Of a stretch of DNA of 64,000 nt, positions 32,784 to 43,899 are shown one piece after another. The stretch's first letter is position 1; each line of letters starts with the position of its first letter. A program made the translations under genes and the position numbers. The stretch covers positions 62,001 through 126,000 of the forward strand of contig NZ_JABFDI010000002.1 in the NCBI RefSeq assembly GCF_013403915.1. Direction: 5' to 3'. The stretch is from Winogradskyella pacifica (lineage in GTDB: Bacteria; Bacteroidota; Bacteroidia; Flavobacteriales; Flavobacteriaceae). The notes under the pieces are model-generated. The model searched no databases and was not told the DNA's origin. It was given only the letters and a program-made list of their open reading frames with translations.

Positions 32784-35081
32784 TTAAAATGAATACCCAA
32801 TGGCGAAATTTAGCACAGGTTCATCGACTTTAAAGTCCCATCGTTGACCTTCTGGTAGAGAAGGATCGTGAAATGGTGCTGCCAAATCGAAACGAATGAC
32901 AAACCCTTGCACATCTATATGAAGACCAATCCCTGTTCCCATACCCAATTGATTGATGAAGTCGGATGTAAATTTGTCTTCTTCATTATCAAAAGATGGG
33001 TTCGATTTTGAGTTCCAAACATTTCCAGCGTCAGCGAAAATAGCTCCTTTAAAAAATGAAAATATTGGAAAACGGTACTCCACATTGGCTTCTAATCTAA
33101 TGTTTCCGGTTTGGTCAAAGTAAGTACTACTGTTATTGTCTTCATCGGCTTCTGCGCTATAGGTTCCTGGTCCTAAGGAGCGAATTCTAAACGCTCTGAC
33201 GCTATACGGTCCGCCTGAGAAATATTGTTTCACGTAAGGAATCACATCAGAATTGCCATAAGGTAAGCCGTAGCCAGCGAAGAATCGGGTTGCTATAGTT
33301 TGTGACTTATTTTTTCCGAAGTTGAGATGAAATCGTAAATCCATGTCCGCTTTTGCATATTGCGCATATTGGAGTCCAAGGAATGTTTTAGGTTCATCTG
33401 GTTCTCCATCTTTACCAAATAAACTAATGGAGTTTCCTGCGACATCTAAGGTTGTATTTAAATAAAACTGATGCGGATCATTAGAATCTACCATTTCGTT
33501 ATAGGTGAAGGAAAAGGTTAATCCGGAAATAAATTGCTGATCGAAACTTTGTTGTAAAAACGGATTGTCGTCTAATATCTCTTCAAATTCCGTTGATGTT
33601 TTTGTGAGTTGCGTGTAGTTAACCGAAATAGGATTAAACTCATAGGTGATATATTTGTTAGCATTCCATGAATATCCAAAAAGCGCACTACCAGATAATA
33701 ACGTGTATAATTTACTTCGACTTAAATAATTAACACCGAGACTTGTTTTTGTTTTCGGAATGGAATATTCAAAGAAATTTTCGTTGAATGTTATCGGGAA
33801 TATCACACGAGGGAAAATCACTTCGCCTTTTAAACCCAACTCTAAACTGCTTAAACCCGAATTATCACCACTCGCAAACTGCGTTTCATAACCAACATTG
33901 GTACTAATGTTTAAAGTCTCTCCTCCTTTAAAAAGATTCCGGTTACTATAGGTTAAAGCTAAGTTTGGCCCTGTGAAATTGTTAGATTTTGTTACGGCTT
34001 GTAGCTCAGCTCGCACTGCGCGTTTAGTTAAAGGTGATAAGTAAATATTAGCTTCGAGAGTACCCAAACTATCGGTTTGTAAGGAGTCTATTTCTTTATA
34101 TTGAATATTTACATATTTATAAGCGCCAATAGTCGATAAGCGCCTTGCAGTATTTTTTGAGGATTGCGGATCGTAAAAATCTCCTTCTTTTAGCGTAATA
34201 TATTTATCGAGATATTTTGGCTTTATAAAAAGCGAGTCTTGGTAATAGTTTTTTTCTTTGAAACGCTGCTTTTCGCTATAGGTAGAATCTTGTAAATCGT
34301 AGTTTGGGTATATGTTAAGCTGTTTAATTTGGTAGGGAATGGTTGCCTTTTGAGGAACTTCAGCCTTTAGTTTTAAGAATAAATCGAAACGTTTATTATC
34401 GTACTGATTGGTGTCTGCTTCAAAAATGAAAAAATCTGGGTTAAGATTATAATAACCTCTTTTCTTTAATTCTACATCGATACGCTGACGCTCTAATTTC
34501 ATATTAGATAGATCGAAACGCATATTTTTATGAATAGGGGAATCTTGAGTCACATTTTTGACGTCCTCGTATATTGGTGAGGGCATAGAATCGAGTTGGA
34601 AATTGGCTACGGTATAGGGTTTTGTAACCTGTACTTTGTAATTTACAAAGGCTTCCGTTTCTTTTTCTTCTATAGAAGATGCTGCTGAGCTATAAAAAAA
34701 ACCTTTGTTTTCTAACCGGTTTATCAATACATCTTCGATTTCAAATGTTTTTATATCCGATTGATAAATAGGTTTTTCTCCTATTTTTTTATTTAACCAT
34801 CTGTTGATGAAACCTGGGTTGTCTTTTTGAGATTTGTAATAGTAATATAAGCCTAAGCGCATTCCTAAAAATTTTGAATTAGGTTCAGGTCGTAGTACGG
34901 TTTCTAAATCTGATTTTAATGCTTTAATATTTTCAACAGCAGAATCGGCCTCAATTTCAATTTTAGCACCAGTGTATAATTTTTCTCCTTCAGGGATGTA
35001 TTTTGTGATACTGCAAGAGTATAAAATCATTCCGAAGACTATAAAGTAGATACTATGTTTTAAAATCCGTTTCAAATTCAA
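32784..35081 (-). CDS. tamL: TamL, lipoprotein-type BamA/TamA-family outer membrane factor
   Basis: 765 residues. It has a lipoprotein signal with lipobox MILYSC (Cys23), and SITKYIPEGEKLYTGAKIEI follows as in TamL. POTRA-like regions span ~40-330 and the C-terminal Omp85 barrel ~340-765, with the conserved GGPYSVRAFRIRSLGPG motif (the VRGF/Y-like loop) and terminal aromatic strand FAIGYSF. In Bacteroidetes TamL replaces TamA and works with TamB in outer membrane assembly or phospholipid transport. Its ATG overlaps the tamB stop by 4 bp, so the pair is translationally coupled. Confidence 0.9.
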   Translation of the reverse strand: MNLKRILKHSIYFIVFGMILYSCSITKYIPEGEKLYTGAKIEIEADSAVENIKALKSDLETVLRPEPNSKFLGMRLGLYYYYKSQKDNPGFINRWLNKKIGEKPIYQSDIKTFEIEDVLINRLENKGFFYSSAASSIEEKETEAFVNYKVQVTKPYTVANFQLDSMPSPIYEDVKNVTQDSPIHKNMRFDLSNMKLERQRIDVELKKRGYYNLNPDFFIFEADTNQYDNKRFDLFLKLKAEVPQKATIPYQIKQLNIYPNYDLQDSTYSEKQRFKEKNYYQDSLFIKPKYLDKYITLKEGDFYDPQSSKNTARRLSTIGAYKYVNIQYKEIDSLQTDSLGTLEANIYLSPLTKRAVRAELQAVTKSNNFTGPNLALTYSNRNLFKGGETLNISTNVGYETQFASGDNSGLSSLELGLKGEVIFPRVIFPITFNENFFEYSIPKTKTSLGVNYLSRSKLYTLLSGSALFGYSWNANKYITYEFNPISVNYTQLTKTSTEFEEILDDNPFLQQSFDQQFISGLTFSFTYNEMVDSNDPHQFYLNTTLDVAGNSISLFGKDGEPDEPKTFLGLQYAQYAKADMDLRFHLNFGKNKSQTIATRFFAGYGLPYGNSDVIPYVKQYFSGGPYSVRAFRIRSLGPGTYSAEADEDNNSSTYFDQTGNIRLEANVEYRFPIFSFFKGAIFADAGNVWNSKSNPSFDNEEDKFTSDFINQLGMGTGIGLHIDVQGFVIRFDLAAPFHDPSLPEGQRWDFKVDEPVLNFAIGYSF

Positions 35082-38000
35082 TTCTTTTTCTGTTCTAAGC
35101 TTTTTTCTGTGGTTTCTGCTTTAGCTTCAAGTTCCTTCTTTGCCGCTTCTTTTTTTGCGTCATTCGTTTCATCTTCCTCTTTTTTGGAACGTAATATCGC
35201 ATCCCAAAGTTCGCTAAATTGGTTAAATTCTTGTGTAAAAATTAAGCCGATACCACTGACGATGGTTTGTCCGTCTATAACATTTTCAAATTCACTTTTT
35301 CTAAAACCTTTTAAGCGATACCTGCCATCTTCTGTAAGCGTATATTCTAAACTTACGTTACCAATTATTGGCGTTTCTTCACCTGTACTGCTACTGCCTT
35401 GAATATCGACTTCGCTACCAACTCTAACGGTTAACCGATCGTTAAATAGTTTTTTCTGCGCTGCAATATCTAATTGCGTTCGGTCTGTTGGTGCATCTCC
35501 TTGGTAGTCGGTGTAACTGTTAAGTCCAAAGTCGAGCTCAATACCAGATTTCCCTAATAATTTATCTGAAAACGCGTTCAGCTGATCCGAAACCGCATCA
35601 TTTAAATTGTCTCTTGCAATGGTCGCAAAACCACCATCACTACCATCACTGCCGGCATCTGGATAAAAACGATTTAGCACTAAAAGTGAAAATACCTGGC
35701 GATTAAGTTCTCCTTCTTGCTGGTTAACTTGTTGAACTCTACCGTAAACCTGACCTCCGATGGCACCTTGCTCTTCTTCTGGCATATCTAAACCAAAGGA
35801 AATCTTAGGCTGTAGCAATTCTCCATCAATATTAAGATACACATTAAAAGGTAAAACTTGCTTGTATTTACTTTTTACTGAAGGGTCTGATCCAGAAATT
35901 TGTGATGCCATTAATCCAGAAGCAGAGGTTTCTAAATTGTAAATCGCACGCACGTCTAATTTGGCATCCAACGGATCTCCAGACCACGTTACGCGACTTC
36001 CGCTTGCAATTAAGAACTTTCTATTGACTAAGTTATATAAATTTAGCTCGTAATGGCCATCTAGAATTTCATATGCACCTGTGAGTGTAATACGACCGTT
36101 TGGATTCATCGTAAAGACAAAATCCCCTTCTCCTGAGGCTTTAAAATTGTCGCCAGTTTCTTCGTCTATGACAACGGTAACTGCTGCATTTTTGCCAATT
36201 TTGAGTAATGCAGAAATATCGAAACCTTTAATCGTTGCAGTTTGTTCTTCTGTTTGGGTTAGAATCGCATCCGGATTTTCACGATTTACAAAAATCACCA
36301 CACCATCGCGTTCTTCAATACTCGCAACAGAAGACGGCATTACATACGTTAAATCTGTATCGGAGCCTAAGGTTAATTTGGCATCTAGTTTAGGGATTTG
36401 TAAATCGCCAGTTAACTTTGCACTAGCATCGAAACTAACGTTGCCGTAAAATTCTTCATTATCTTCTTTTGTAGCATTTAATACCTGAAAATTTGTGGCC
36501 TTAACACTTAAATCGAATGTAGGATTAATAAAGTTTTTAGTGCCAACATTCCCTGAAAGCACCAATGCATTATTATTTTCATCGTGAATGGTGAAGTCAG
36601 TCATTGAAAGTCCTGCATTGTTAATGTTCAGTTTTTCATTAGCCATGCTAAATTTTGAGTTGAGCTTGGCAACATTAAAACTTGCATTATTGAATGTTAA
36701 AGACCCATTGTATTGCGGATCTGAAGTGGTGCCTGTAACTTTAAAATTTCCAGAAAAACTACCATCTGTTTCTTTGATTTCTCCCAGAGAAAGCGTGTTG
36801 AGTGCTTTCATTTTAAATTCATTGATATCAAAATCGAGATCTAAATTAGCAACGGTGTTGGTAACCGTATAATCGCCAACGAGATCAAAATCAATATTAC
36901 CACCTTTTAATCCTGCATTAAACGCATAGCTGCCTGCTCCAAGCGACTTACCGTTAATACTTAAAGTACCTAAGTCTGTTTTAAGAGCGTTGAATTCTTC
37001 AATGTTTAAATCGGCAATGATTCCTGTGTTTTCAAAAGGATCTTCGAGAATAAAATCACCATTTAATTTGCCGCTTGCTAATTCTGTTGTAGGGTTTAAA
37101 TAGTTGAATACTTCATTAATATCAAAATTTTCAAAAGCTATAGCAATATGTTTTTTTGAGATGTTATTTAATTTATCAGTAAGTTCTATGGACTGATTGT
37201 TCTTTGTGATTTTGAAGTCGTTAAACTCAAGTTTTTTGTCGGTTAGAACCATCTCATTACTTTGAGGAATAGTCCATTTTTCTTTATTCAGAATTAAACT
37301 ATCCGGACTTACAGTAAAAACTAAACGTTCACGATCTCCTGTGAGTTTAGTATTTACATTCATTAATTTCTCACCGTCATGATAGCCTAAAAAGTCTAGT
37401 GATAATTCATGGTCAGATTGTTTTCCTTTTATGATGGTTTTCGGAATATCTAAAGGACCAGCATTCACATTATTAAAGCCAAGATTAAAATTGAAATTAT
37501 CCTTATCTGTATCTATTGAAAATGCAAGACTATCTAAAGTGTTGCCGCTATAATTAATGTGTGGAGCCGTAATATTTGCTTTTAGTTTACGCCTTCTTTC
37601 ATTGAAATCTACAGCAATATTTATCGTGTCTAAATCTCTTGCGTTAACTAAAAAGACATCGTTAAGTAAAGGTGATTGTGCAATTCTGCCTTTTAGGTTT
37701 AAATTCACAAAATCAGAAATAGAATCAGGCCTATCCGTTTCTCTATAGAAATAGCTAAGCACATGTCTTTTTAAAGCCTTACTAAAGGTTTGTGGATCTG
37801 TATTTGATTGCAAATCGAGATCTATAATTTTATTTTTTATCGTAACCGAAGTGGTGTCTTTTTCTACATGTGCGATTGCATTTAGATCTCCTATTAAATA
37901 ACTTCGATTGTCATAAACCACAACACCTTTGTCTAGTGTTGCACTAGCATCGTAACGTTCTCCATTACCTTTAAAATCTGCCGTTAAATGCATAGCAGTT

Positions 38001-40174
38001 TTAACATTGCGATTCATTAAACCAAGTGCTTGTAAATTTGCACCAATAACATCTAATGTTACATTGGCTTCAGGGGAAATTGAGTCTAAAACAACAAAGG
38101 CCTCTAGATTAGCATTTAGGTTGTCGTCTTTGTATTTTGAATTAATAGTTCCGGATCCGTCTTTTATATTTCCATTAATATTAAGATCTTTTATAGCATA
38201 GTTATTAAGCTGAAATTCCGAAATAGTAGCCTCTAAATCCGCATTTAAGGTATTGATAGTGCTGCCAGATCCTTTAGATTTTAACGTAAGACTTAAAGCA
38301 CCAAGTTGAGGATTGTTAAGTAATTCGTTCACCTTGTATTCCTCAATAGTTAACAGCGCGTCATAAGAAATGTTATCGGTATTTTTAAAATTACCATCTA
38401 CTGATGCCAGACCTTGTGAGGTGGTGAGTTTTGCTTTAGTTGAAATGTCGTCAAGATTTCCTTTAAATTGTGCCACAAATTTCACGTCATTTGGAAAGCT
38501 AATTCCTAAATCTTCCTCATTTACAAACTGAATTAAATCAGATCGTTTTGTAACTGCTGAAAACTGTGGGATATTAAATTGAAGTGTTTTGGGATTGGTA
38601 ACGTTTTGAAGCGTTCCTTTAGTAGAAATTTTTGTTGAACTTCCCCAATTCAGTTCTGCTTTATTTAAATTAATCGATGCTAAAGTTCCGGAAGCATTTA
38701 GGTTTCCTAAAACTAGTTTTTTGCTTAATTTATTGAGGTATTCGTTATTTTTTAAATCACGTTGAAATTTGAAAATCTCTGTCAATGAGATTTGGAAGGC
38801 AGGGAGATTTAAGTTGACTTTAGTGGTTTCAGGCGTTTCTATTAATTTTGAAAGTGACTGATACTCTAAATGCGCATCACCTGAAATTGAATTGTTATTT
38901 AATTTGAATTGTAAATCATCCAAACGCATATCTTGGTCTGTAGCGTTGAAATTAACAGCGAGTTGATTAAGGTTTAATCCTGAAAATTCATTAAAATTCA
39001 ATTGCTCTAAATCTAGTGTCGCTTTTTTATCCTTTAAAGAAATGTCTTTAGCTTGAAGTGTGAAATTTGAAAGTGCGATCGCATTCGGGTTGAAAATGTC
39101 TTTTGTAGGTTTTGCGTTACCTACGCTATAATTTATGTGATTGTTTTCAAAATCAATGGACGCGATATTAATTTTTAGTTGTGGCCATTCAAACGTTGTG
39201 ATGTCTGTTTTGGCTTCGTTTGTAACGTCTTCAATTTTTTGCGTTAAGCCATTAATTTCAGCGTCTGTGGTTAAGCTGATTTTAGAATTTTTAAGCGTGA
39301 TGTTTTTAAGATTGAAATCACTAGCTGCTAAATTTATGAGTGGTGATTCTGTTGAGAATTCCGAAATGTCAACATCTGCAATCAAACGATCGGGTTGCGA
39401 TTCGTAATAAGCAACCACATTGTTTAATACAATAGTTTCAAAAGATAATTTTGGTAAAGGAGTCTCTGAAGTTGTGGTGTCAATCGCTACTGGTTTTTGA
39501 ATAAACTTAATATTGGCTTCGCTAAGTTCAATCGTTGAAGCATCAAAAATCATGTCTTCAATATTGGTGGTTTTCATATTAGCCTTCAACTTGCCAATTT
39601 TAAATCTAGAATCGATGCCTGCAACCGCATCATCAAAAACAATATCGAAATTGTTGAAATTTAAGTTGCCTAAAACTAGATTAAGTGGAGTGGAAGTGGT
39701 GTCTGTTACCACGGTTGTCGTATCCGCTGAAGCAAAAGCATCAATTAGAAATTGAAAATTGTAACCTTCAATACTATCTTTTCTAATCACGTTAGCGCGC
39801 AAACCATCCCAATCTAAAGCGTCTACTCCGATCCCATTACCACTTATGATTTTAATTAGTGGCATGTTAGCCTCCAATGATTTTGAATAGACTAAAGTGT
39901 CCCCTTTTTTATCTTCGAGATACAGACCATCGAGTTGTATATCACCATCAAACGTAATAAAAAGTTTTTCTATGGCGACTTTAGTTCCTGTTTTATCAGA
40001 GACGTAACTGACTGCTTTATCCACAATAATACCTTGTCCCCAAGGGCTACGAACAAAAAGAACGACCAGAAAAAAGAACACAAGAATGCCTAGCAGTACG
40101 CGTAAGGTTCTGCGAAACCAACGATATTGTCGTTTTTTTGGTGCTTGAGGCTCTGTATTTTCGATCTTATTCAA
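35078..40174 (-). CDS. tamB: TamB, AsmA-like bridge protein
   Basis: 1698 residues. A single N-terminal membrane helix (about 26-44, VLLGILVFFFLVVLFVRSPW) is followed by IIVDKAVSYVSDKTGTKVAI, the usual AsmA/TamB opening. A very long repetitive beta-structure of alternating hydrophobic strands follows (e.g. DLDGLYLED-type modules), which would form a groove spanning the periplasm. The C-terminal DUF490/TamB domain (~1250-1640) has GDFVFTMNPNGRITLTGAYE and NLYNLVNRKFLIASGS. A charged Lys/Glu tail ends the protein. With TamL it probably moves lipid or assembles outer membrane proteins. It is in the upper part of the TamB size range. Confidence 0.92.
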   Translation of the reverse strand: MNKIENTEPQAPKKRQYRWFRRTLRVLLGILVFFFLVVLFVRSPWGQGIIVDKAVSYVSDKTGTKVAIEKLFITFDGDIQLDGLYLEDKKGDTLVYSKSLEANMPLIKIISGNGIGVDALDWDGLRANVIRKDSIEGYNFQFLIDAFASADTTTVVTDTTSTPLNLVLGNLNFNNFDIVFDDAVAGIDSRFKIGKLKANMKTTNIEDMIFDASTIELSEANIKFIQKPVAIDTTTSETPLPKLSFETIVLNNVVAYYESQPDRLIADVDISEFSTESPLINLAASDFNLKNITLKNSKISLTTDAEINGLTQKIEDVTNEAKTDITTFEWPQLKINIASIDFENNHINYSVGNAKPTKDIFNPNAIALSNFTLQAKDISLKDKKATLDLEQLNFNEFSGLNLNQLAVNFNATDQDMRLDDLQFKLNNNSISGDAHLEYQSLSKLIETPETTKVNLNLPAFQISLTEIFKFQRDLKNNEYLNKLSKKLVLGNLNASGTLASINLNKAELNWGSSTKISTKGTLQNVTNPKTLQFNIPQFSAVTKRSDLIQFVNEEDLGISFPNDVKFVAQFKGNLDDISTKAKLTTSQGLASVDGNFKNTDNISYDALLTIEEYKVNELLNNPQLGALSLTLKSKGSGSTINTLNADLEATISEFQLNNYAIKDLNINGNIKDGSGTINSKYKDDNLNANLEAFVVLDSISPEANVTLDVIGANLQALGLMNRNVKTAMHLTADFKGNGERYDASATLDKGVVVYDNRSYLIGDLNAIAHVEKDTTSVTIKNKIIDLDLQSNTDPQTFSKALKRHVLSYFYRETDRPDSISDFVNLNLKGRIAQSPLLNDVFLVNARDLDTINIAVDFNERRRKLKANITAPHINYSGNTLDSLAFSIDTDKDNFNFNLGFNNVNAGPLDIPKTIIKGKQSDHELSLDFLGYHDGEKLMNVNTKLTGDRERLVFTVSPDSLILNKEKWTIPQSNEMVLTDKKLEFNDFKITKNNQSIELTDKLNNISKKHIAIAFENFDINEVFNYLNPTTELASGKLNGDFILEDPFENTGIIADLNIEEFNALKTDLGTLSINGKSLGAGSYAFNAGLKGGNIDFDLVGDYTVTNTVANLDLDFDINEFKMKALNTLSLGEIKETDGSFSGNFKVTGTTSDPQYNGSLTFNNASFNVAKLNSKFSMANEKLNINNAGLSMTDFTIHDENNNALVLSGNVGTKNFINPTFDLSVKATNFQVLNATKEDNEEFYGNVSFDASAKLTGDLQIPKLDAKLTLGSDTDLTYVMPSSVASIEERDGVVIFVNRENPDAILTQTEEQTATIKGFDISALLKIGKNAAVTVVIDEETGDNFKASGEGDFVFTMNPNGRITLTGAYEILDGHYELNLYNLVNRKFLIASGSRVTWSGDPLDAKLDVRAIYNLETSASGLMASQISGSDPSVKSKYKQVLPFNVYLNIDGELLQPKISFGLDMPEEEQGAIGGQVYGRVQQVNQQEGELNRQVFSLLVLNRFYPDAGSDGSDGGFATIARDNLNDAVSDQLNAFSDKLLGKSGIELDFGLNSYTDYQGDAPTDRTQLDIAAQKKLFNDRLTVRVGSEVDIQGSSSTGEETPIIGNVSLEYTLTEDGRYRLKGFRKSEFENVIDGQTIVSGIGLIFTQEFNQFSELWDAILRSKKEEDETNDAKKEAAKKELEAKAETTEKSLEQKKN

Positions 40175-40269
40175 TAGTCAAATATATACGTGTAAAAGTA
40201 TAACTATTGTCTTTAATGCTAATAATATTAACGCTCTCACATTATTTTTTAATTAAAATTAAAAGTTGA

Positions 40270-41724
40270 TTAATTGAAGTTTCGTTTTAAAAAGGCATCA
40301 GCATTAATAAATAGTAATCGGTCAATAATTTCTTCTGCTGAAATTTGATTCTGTGCTTGTAATTTTGAAGCATTAGATTTAAGGTAATTTTCAGCGTTTT
40401 GGATAAGATAAGGTTTTATGTCTTTTATGTTTTCGGCAGTCCAAAGTCCTTTGATTGGGTTTATGATGCCATCAAAATCAGAGCCAATTGCAACCGTTTC
40501 CCAGCAAAATAATCCGTTTTCGTTTAGAATTTCGCCTATACGTTGAATTTGGTTCCATATTAATTGAGATTTATTCTCATAACGCCTCTTCGTATTTGGC
40601 CAATAAACACGCGAGCTTCTAATTGCTTTTTTGCTGCCAATGCGGCGTTCGTCTAATTGCAATCCAAAAAGCCCTTTAGATTTTGCAATACGTACAATTT
40701 CCGAATCATAAAAGTTAATGTCAACATCACTAAAATTCTCGCTGAGTTTTGAGTCAGATATTTTCCATTCTTCAATGGAACGTTTGCCATTTAGGGCTCC
40801 ATGACTTACAATAATTGGAATATTCTCATTAATGTATTTGGTTTCTAATAATTTATAGTACGTTTTTCGAGCGGCTGTACTCATGTGTTTTACATCGATG
40901 AGTATGCGTTTGTTGTCAGAGTTATCTAAAAGTTTATCAATAACCTTAAATCCTAATTCTGTAATGTCTGTGTTAAGGCCTCTATTTTGTTCTTTTTCAA
41001 TTAAGCCTATGCTAATACTTCTCGCGTGACCACAAATTTCATTATAAAAGTGATGGGCCAACGTAACAAAGAATGGTTTGTGGTCCCACTTTTTTACAGT
41101 TTCTATATGTTGTAAAACAGTGGCTTCATCTGCGGTGTCTTTGTCCTTGTCTAAACCAGTTTCGAAAGCGTGAGCTCCTTCAATACTTGGTACAAGACTA
41201 ATGATTTTTCTTTTAGCTGTTGAGGTTTTTATATTGTTGGTAATTTCAGAATAGCTGCTCACAAGGCGGTATGTAAATGTAACGTCATCTATAATTTGAG
41301 CCATATTATGCAATTGCATATAATAGTTGTACTCATCATTTAAATCTTGAAAATAACTAGAATGATTCCTTAAATTATCAATCCGTTTTTGACTTACTCC
41401 TGCTGCTAAATTGACTAATAAATCTGGAATAAATTTAAAACCTAACATCCTATCTTTTAAAAAGTGTTTTTCAAAAGGGTATAAAGAGATAATAACAATA
41501 TTACAATCTGTTTTCGCTAAAGCTGTAAGGTCGGTTTGTGTGAATTTTGTGAGAGTAAGTAATAAGTTTACGTGTCTTTCAATAAAATTCGGAGGACTAT
41601 AATGCCAAATAGAATTTTTTCTGCCAGTATTAAGACGGTTTTGTTTTTGTGGTTGATATTTAAAACTCTTCCCATAAGGTTTTAAGGAAGGATGACAGTG
41701 AATATCTATATATGACTTGCTCAT
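40270..41724 (-). CDS. Peptidase family M19 (membrane dipeptidase-like)
   Basis: 484 residues. It is a metal-dependent TIM-barrel hydrolase: YIDIHCHPSL at the start of the barrel gives the H-x-H pair, ILIDVKHMSTAARKTYY and IPIIVSHGALNG supply further His ligands, and VAIGSDFDGIINPI is the M19 'GSDFDG' motif. No signal peptide is evident. Residues ~20-60 and ~120-160 are longer than in renal dipeptidase-like relatives, so this is a divergent branch. It probably hydrolyses dipeptides or a related amide in the cytoplasm. It stands alone between tamB and a DUF885 gene on the same strand. Confidence 0.8.
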   Translation of the reverse strand: MSKSYIDIHCHPSLKPYGKSFKYQPQKQNRLNTGRKNSIWHYSPPNFIERHVNLLLTLTKFTQTDLTALAKTDCNIVIISLYPFEKHFLKDRMLGFKFIPDLLVNLAAGVSQKRIDNLRNHSSYFQDLNDEYNYYMQLHNMAQIIDDVTFTYRLVSSYSEITNNIKTSTAKRKIISLVPSIEGAHAFETGLDKDKDTADEATVLQHIETVKKWDHKPFFVTLAHHFYNEICGHARSISIGLIEKEQNRGLNTDITELGFKVIDKLLDNSDNKRILIDVKHMSTAARKTYYKLLETKYINENIPIIVSHGALNGKRSIEEWKISDSKLSENFSDVDINFYDSEIVRIAKSKGLFGLQLDERRIGSKKAIRSSRVYWPNTKRRYENKSQLIWNQIQRIGEILNENGLFCWETVAIGSDFDGIINPIKGLWTAENIKDIKPYLIQNAENYLKSNASKLQAQNQISAEEIIDRLLFINADAFLKRNFN

Positions 41725-41813
41725 TTTAAATTGATTAGGACATTGAAAAGGTAGTTTTTTATAAGAACCTAATAGGTGTTATCGGTAAGGTTGTTTTCGA
41801 ATCATTACTTTTT

Positions 41814-43532
41814 TTATTGCTTTACATTGTCAATGTAAGTGTTCACACGTCTTTCAAGAATTGACAAAGTGACTGTCCCTTGTTCTAAAATAATTTCATG
41901 AAAGTCGCGAATATTAAATTTTGCACCTAATTCAGTTTCTGCTTTTTGTCGTAACGCTCTTATTTTAAGTTCTCCAATTTTATAGGAAATCGCTTGTCCT
42001 GGCCAAGAAATGTAACGGTCGGTTTCGGTAGTGACTTCATGTATGGATAAAGCTGTGTTTTCAGACATATAATCAATCATTTGCTGTCTTGTCCAACCTT
42101 TTGCATGTACACCTGTGTCAACCACTAGTCGGCACGCTCTCCACATTTCGTAAGTTAACTGACCAAATTTCTCATAAGGAGTCGTGTAAATATTCATTTC
42201 ATCAACTAAATATTCTGAGTATAACCCCCAACCTTCACCATAAGCCGATAAATATAAGTTCCTTCTAAAACGAGGAATTGATTCAGGTAATTCATTATTC
42301 AGTGAGATTTGTAAATGATGCCCAGGAACAGCTTCGTGCGCTGTTAAAGCCGGAATTGTGTATAGGGTTCTGCTCGGTAAATTATAGGTGTTTACCCAAT
42401 AAAACCCAGCCGTTTCGTCGTTATAAGAATGTGAATATCGTCCTGCTGTATAATTTGGTGCAATCTCTTCTGGAACAGGAACAACTCCATAGGGGTTTCT
42501 AGGTAATGTTTTAAAGAACTTTGGTAATTCTGCATCGATGCGCTTTGCAATATCTCTGGCAAACATCATTAGTTCCTTTGCTGTTTTCGGGCGAAATTGT
42601 TCGTCAGTTCTAAGAAATTCTATGAACTCTGCAAAGCTGCCCTCAAATCCTAAATCAGCAATAATCTGTTGCATTTCTGATTTAATTCTTGCAACTTCAG
42701 TTAGTCCAATTTTGTGAATGTCATCCGCTGTATATTCATTACTCGTCGTAAAATAATTAATTCTATTTTGATAAAATGCTTCACCATTCGGAATGCTTGA
42801 AACACCTAATTCTTTTCTCGTATTTGGAAAGTAGTCATCTTCAAAAAAGTGTTTGATTTTTTTATACTGATCGATGGCGTTTTTTTGAACACTCGTTTTT
42901 GCAATTCCAATGATAGAATCTCTCAATGTTGTCGGAAACGATTTTGGTAAATTAAGAAATGGTTTGTAAAATTGACTTGTAGTAACGTCTGAAACAATGT
43001 GCTTGTCATAGGTATCTTCATAATTATTAAAAACAGCCATTGGTTGTCCCATGCCCTCTTTTATGGCGGATCTCATGATGTCGATATTATAATCAACCCA
43101 TTTCGGTAGATCATCAAGACGTTTTAAATAGTTGTTTGCCTGTTCTTTTGTGTCGAAGGTTGTATTTCCCATTCGACTTAATTCCAAATGAAAAGCATAC
43201 TCATTTGTAATTGTGTTTAAATAAGTTTTATATGTGTTTGTGTCAATTTTATCTTGTAAGACGAAGGCTAATAATTCTTTTGAAATTTTTTCGGATTCAG
43301 ACAATCCCTCCTCTGAAATTTGTTCTAATTTTTTCTTTAAAAGCTCTGCGAAATCAGCTTCAGCATTATGATATTTAATGGTATTTTCAACAGATTTATT
43401 AGGTTTAAATTCATAATCTCTTTGGGTTTCATATTTTGCAATAATGGCATTTAATTTATCGGAATTTGAAAGGGATTGAACGGATAATAATCCTAAACAG
43501 AGAATTATGACTAGAGACTTGAAGTTATTCAT
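41814..43532 (-). CDS. DUF885 family putative metallopeptidase
   Basis: 572 residues with an N-terminal signal peptide (LVIILCLGLLSVQSLS), so exported to the periplasm. The DUF885 core covers most of the protein. The zinc-binding segment is LTAHEAVPGHHLQ (HExxxxHH-like), with YGEGWGLYSEYLVDEM downstream, and the C-terminal PGQAISYKIGELKI is the other conserved block. Members are probable M32-like carboxypeptidases or aminopeptidases without a defined substrate. The gene is followed by the M19 gene on the same strand (89-bp gap), so both may process peptides together. No regulatory signal is clear upstream. Confidence 0.85.
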   Translation of the reverse strand: MNNFKSLVIILCLGLLSVQSLSNSDKLNAIIAKYETQRDYEFKPNKSVENTIKYHNAEADFAELLKKKLEQISEEGLSESEKISKELLAFVLQDKIDTNTYKTYLNTITNEYAFHLELSRMGNTTFDTKEQANNYLKRLDDLPKWVDYNIDIMRSAIKEGMGQPMAVFNNYEDTYDKHIVSDVTTSQFYKPFLNLPKSFPTTLRDSIIGIAKTSVQKNAIDQYKKIKHFFEDDYFPNTRKELGVSSIPNGEAFYQNRINYFTTSNEYTADDIHKIGLTEVARIKSEMQQIIADLGFEGSFAEFIEFLRTDEQFRPKTAKELMMFARDIAKRIDAELPKFFKTLPRNPYGVVPVPEEIAPNYTAGRYSHSYNDETAGFYWVNTYNLPSRTLYTIPALTAHEAVPGHHLQISLNNELPESIPRFRRNLYLSAYGEGWGLYSEYLVDEMNIYTTPYEKFGQLTYEMWRACRLVVDTGVHAKGWTRQQMIDYMSENTALSIHEVTTETDRYISWPGQAISYKIGELKIRALRQKAETELGAKFNIRDFHEIILEQGTVTLSILERRVNTYIDNVKQ

Positions 43533-43899
43533 ATAAGATTTATAAAAGTTATTTGCCGATTCATAAATTAATAAAACAGAAGGTAGGGAACCTTTATTCT
43601 CTCTTTCATTATTAATTATGAGTTTATTAGCGTCATAAATATACGAGATAGATTGGAATTCTTATAATCTCGTAATCGAGACCTTAATTTATGAAGAAAT
43701 AATAATTTGGAAATATTTTTTGATTGGGAAGAATTGAAGGAAATTCAATGGTTTTTTTGTGCTGAAATAGTAGGTTTAAACTAACCATTTATTTCGATAT
43801 TTTGCGAGCAAAGTCACGTTAGAGCAAATTGCTAACGTTTTAAAAATGACTAAAATAATTTATACAATGGAAAAATAATACTTCAAGTGGGTTTAGAAT
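43533..43899. other. Intergenic region, no recognised feature
   Basis: 367 bp of AT-rich sequence between metX and the DUF885 gene, both on the minus strand. It contains no ORF of interest, no clear terminator for the upstream gene and only weak TAnnTTTG-like matches (e.g. TAACTTTT on the minus strand near 43548). Confidence 0.5.

Noticed and set aside
36081..36449. Open frames on the plus strand inside tamB
   Set aside because: Antisense shadows of the long minus-strand gene; their translations are Ser/Leu-rich without motifs and have no plausible start context.
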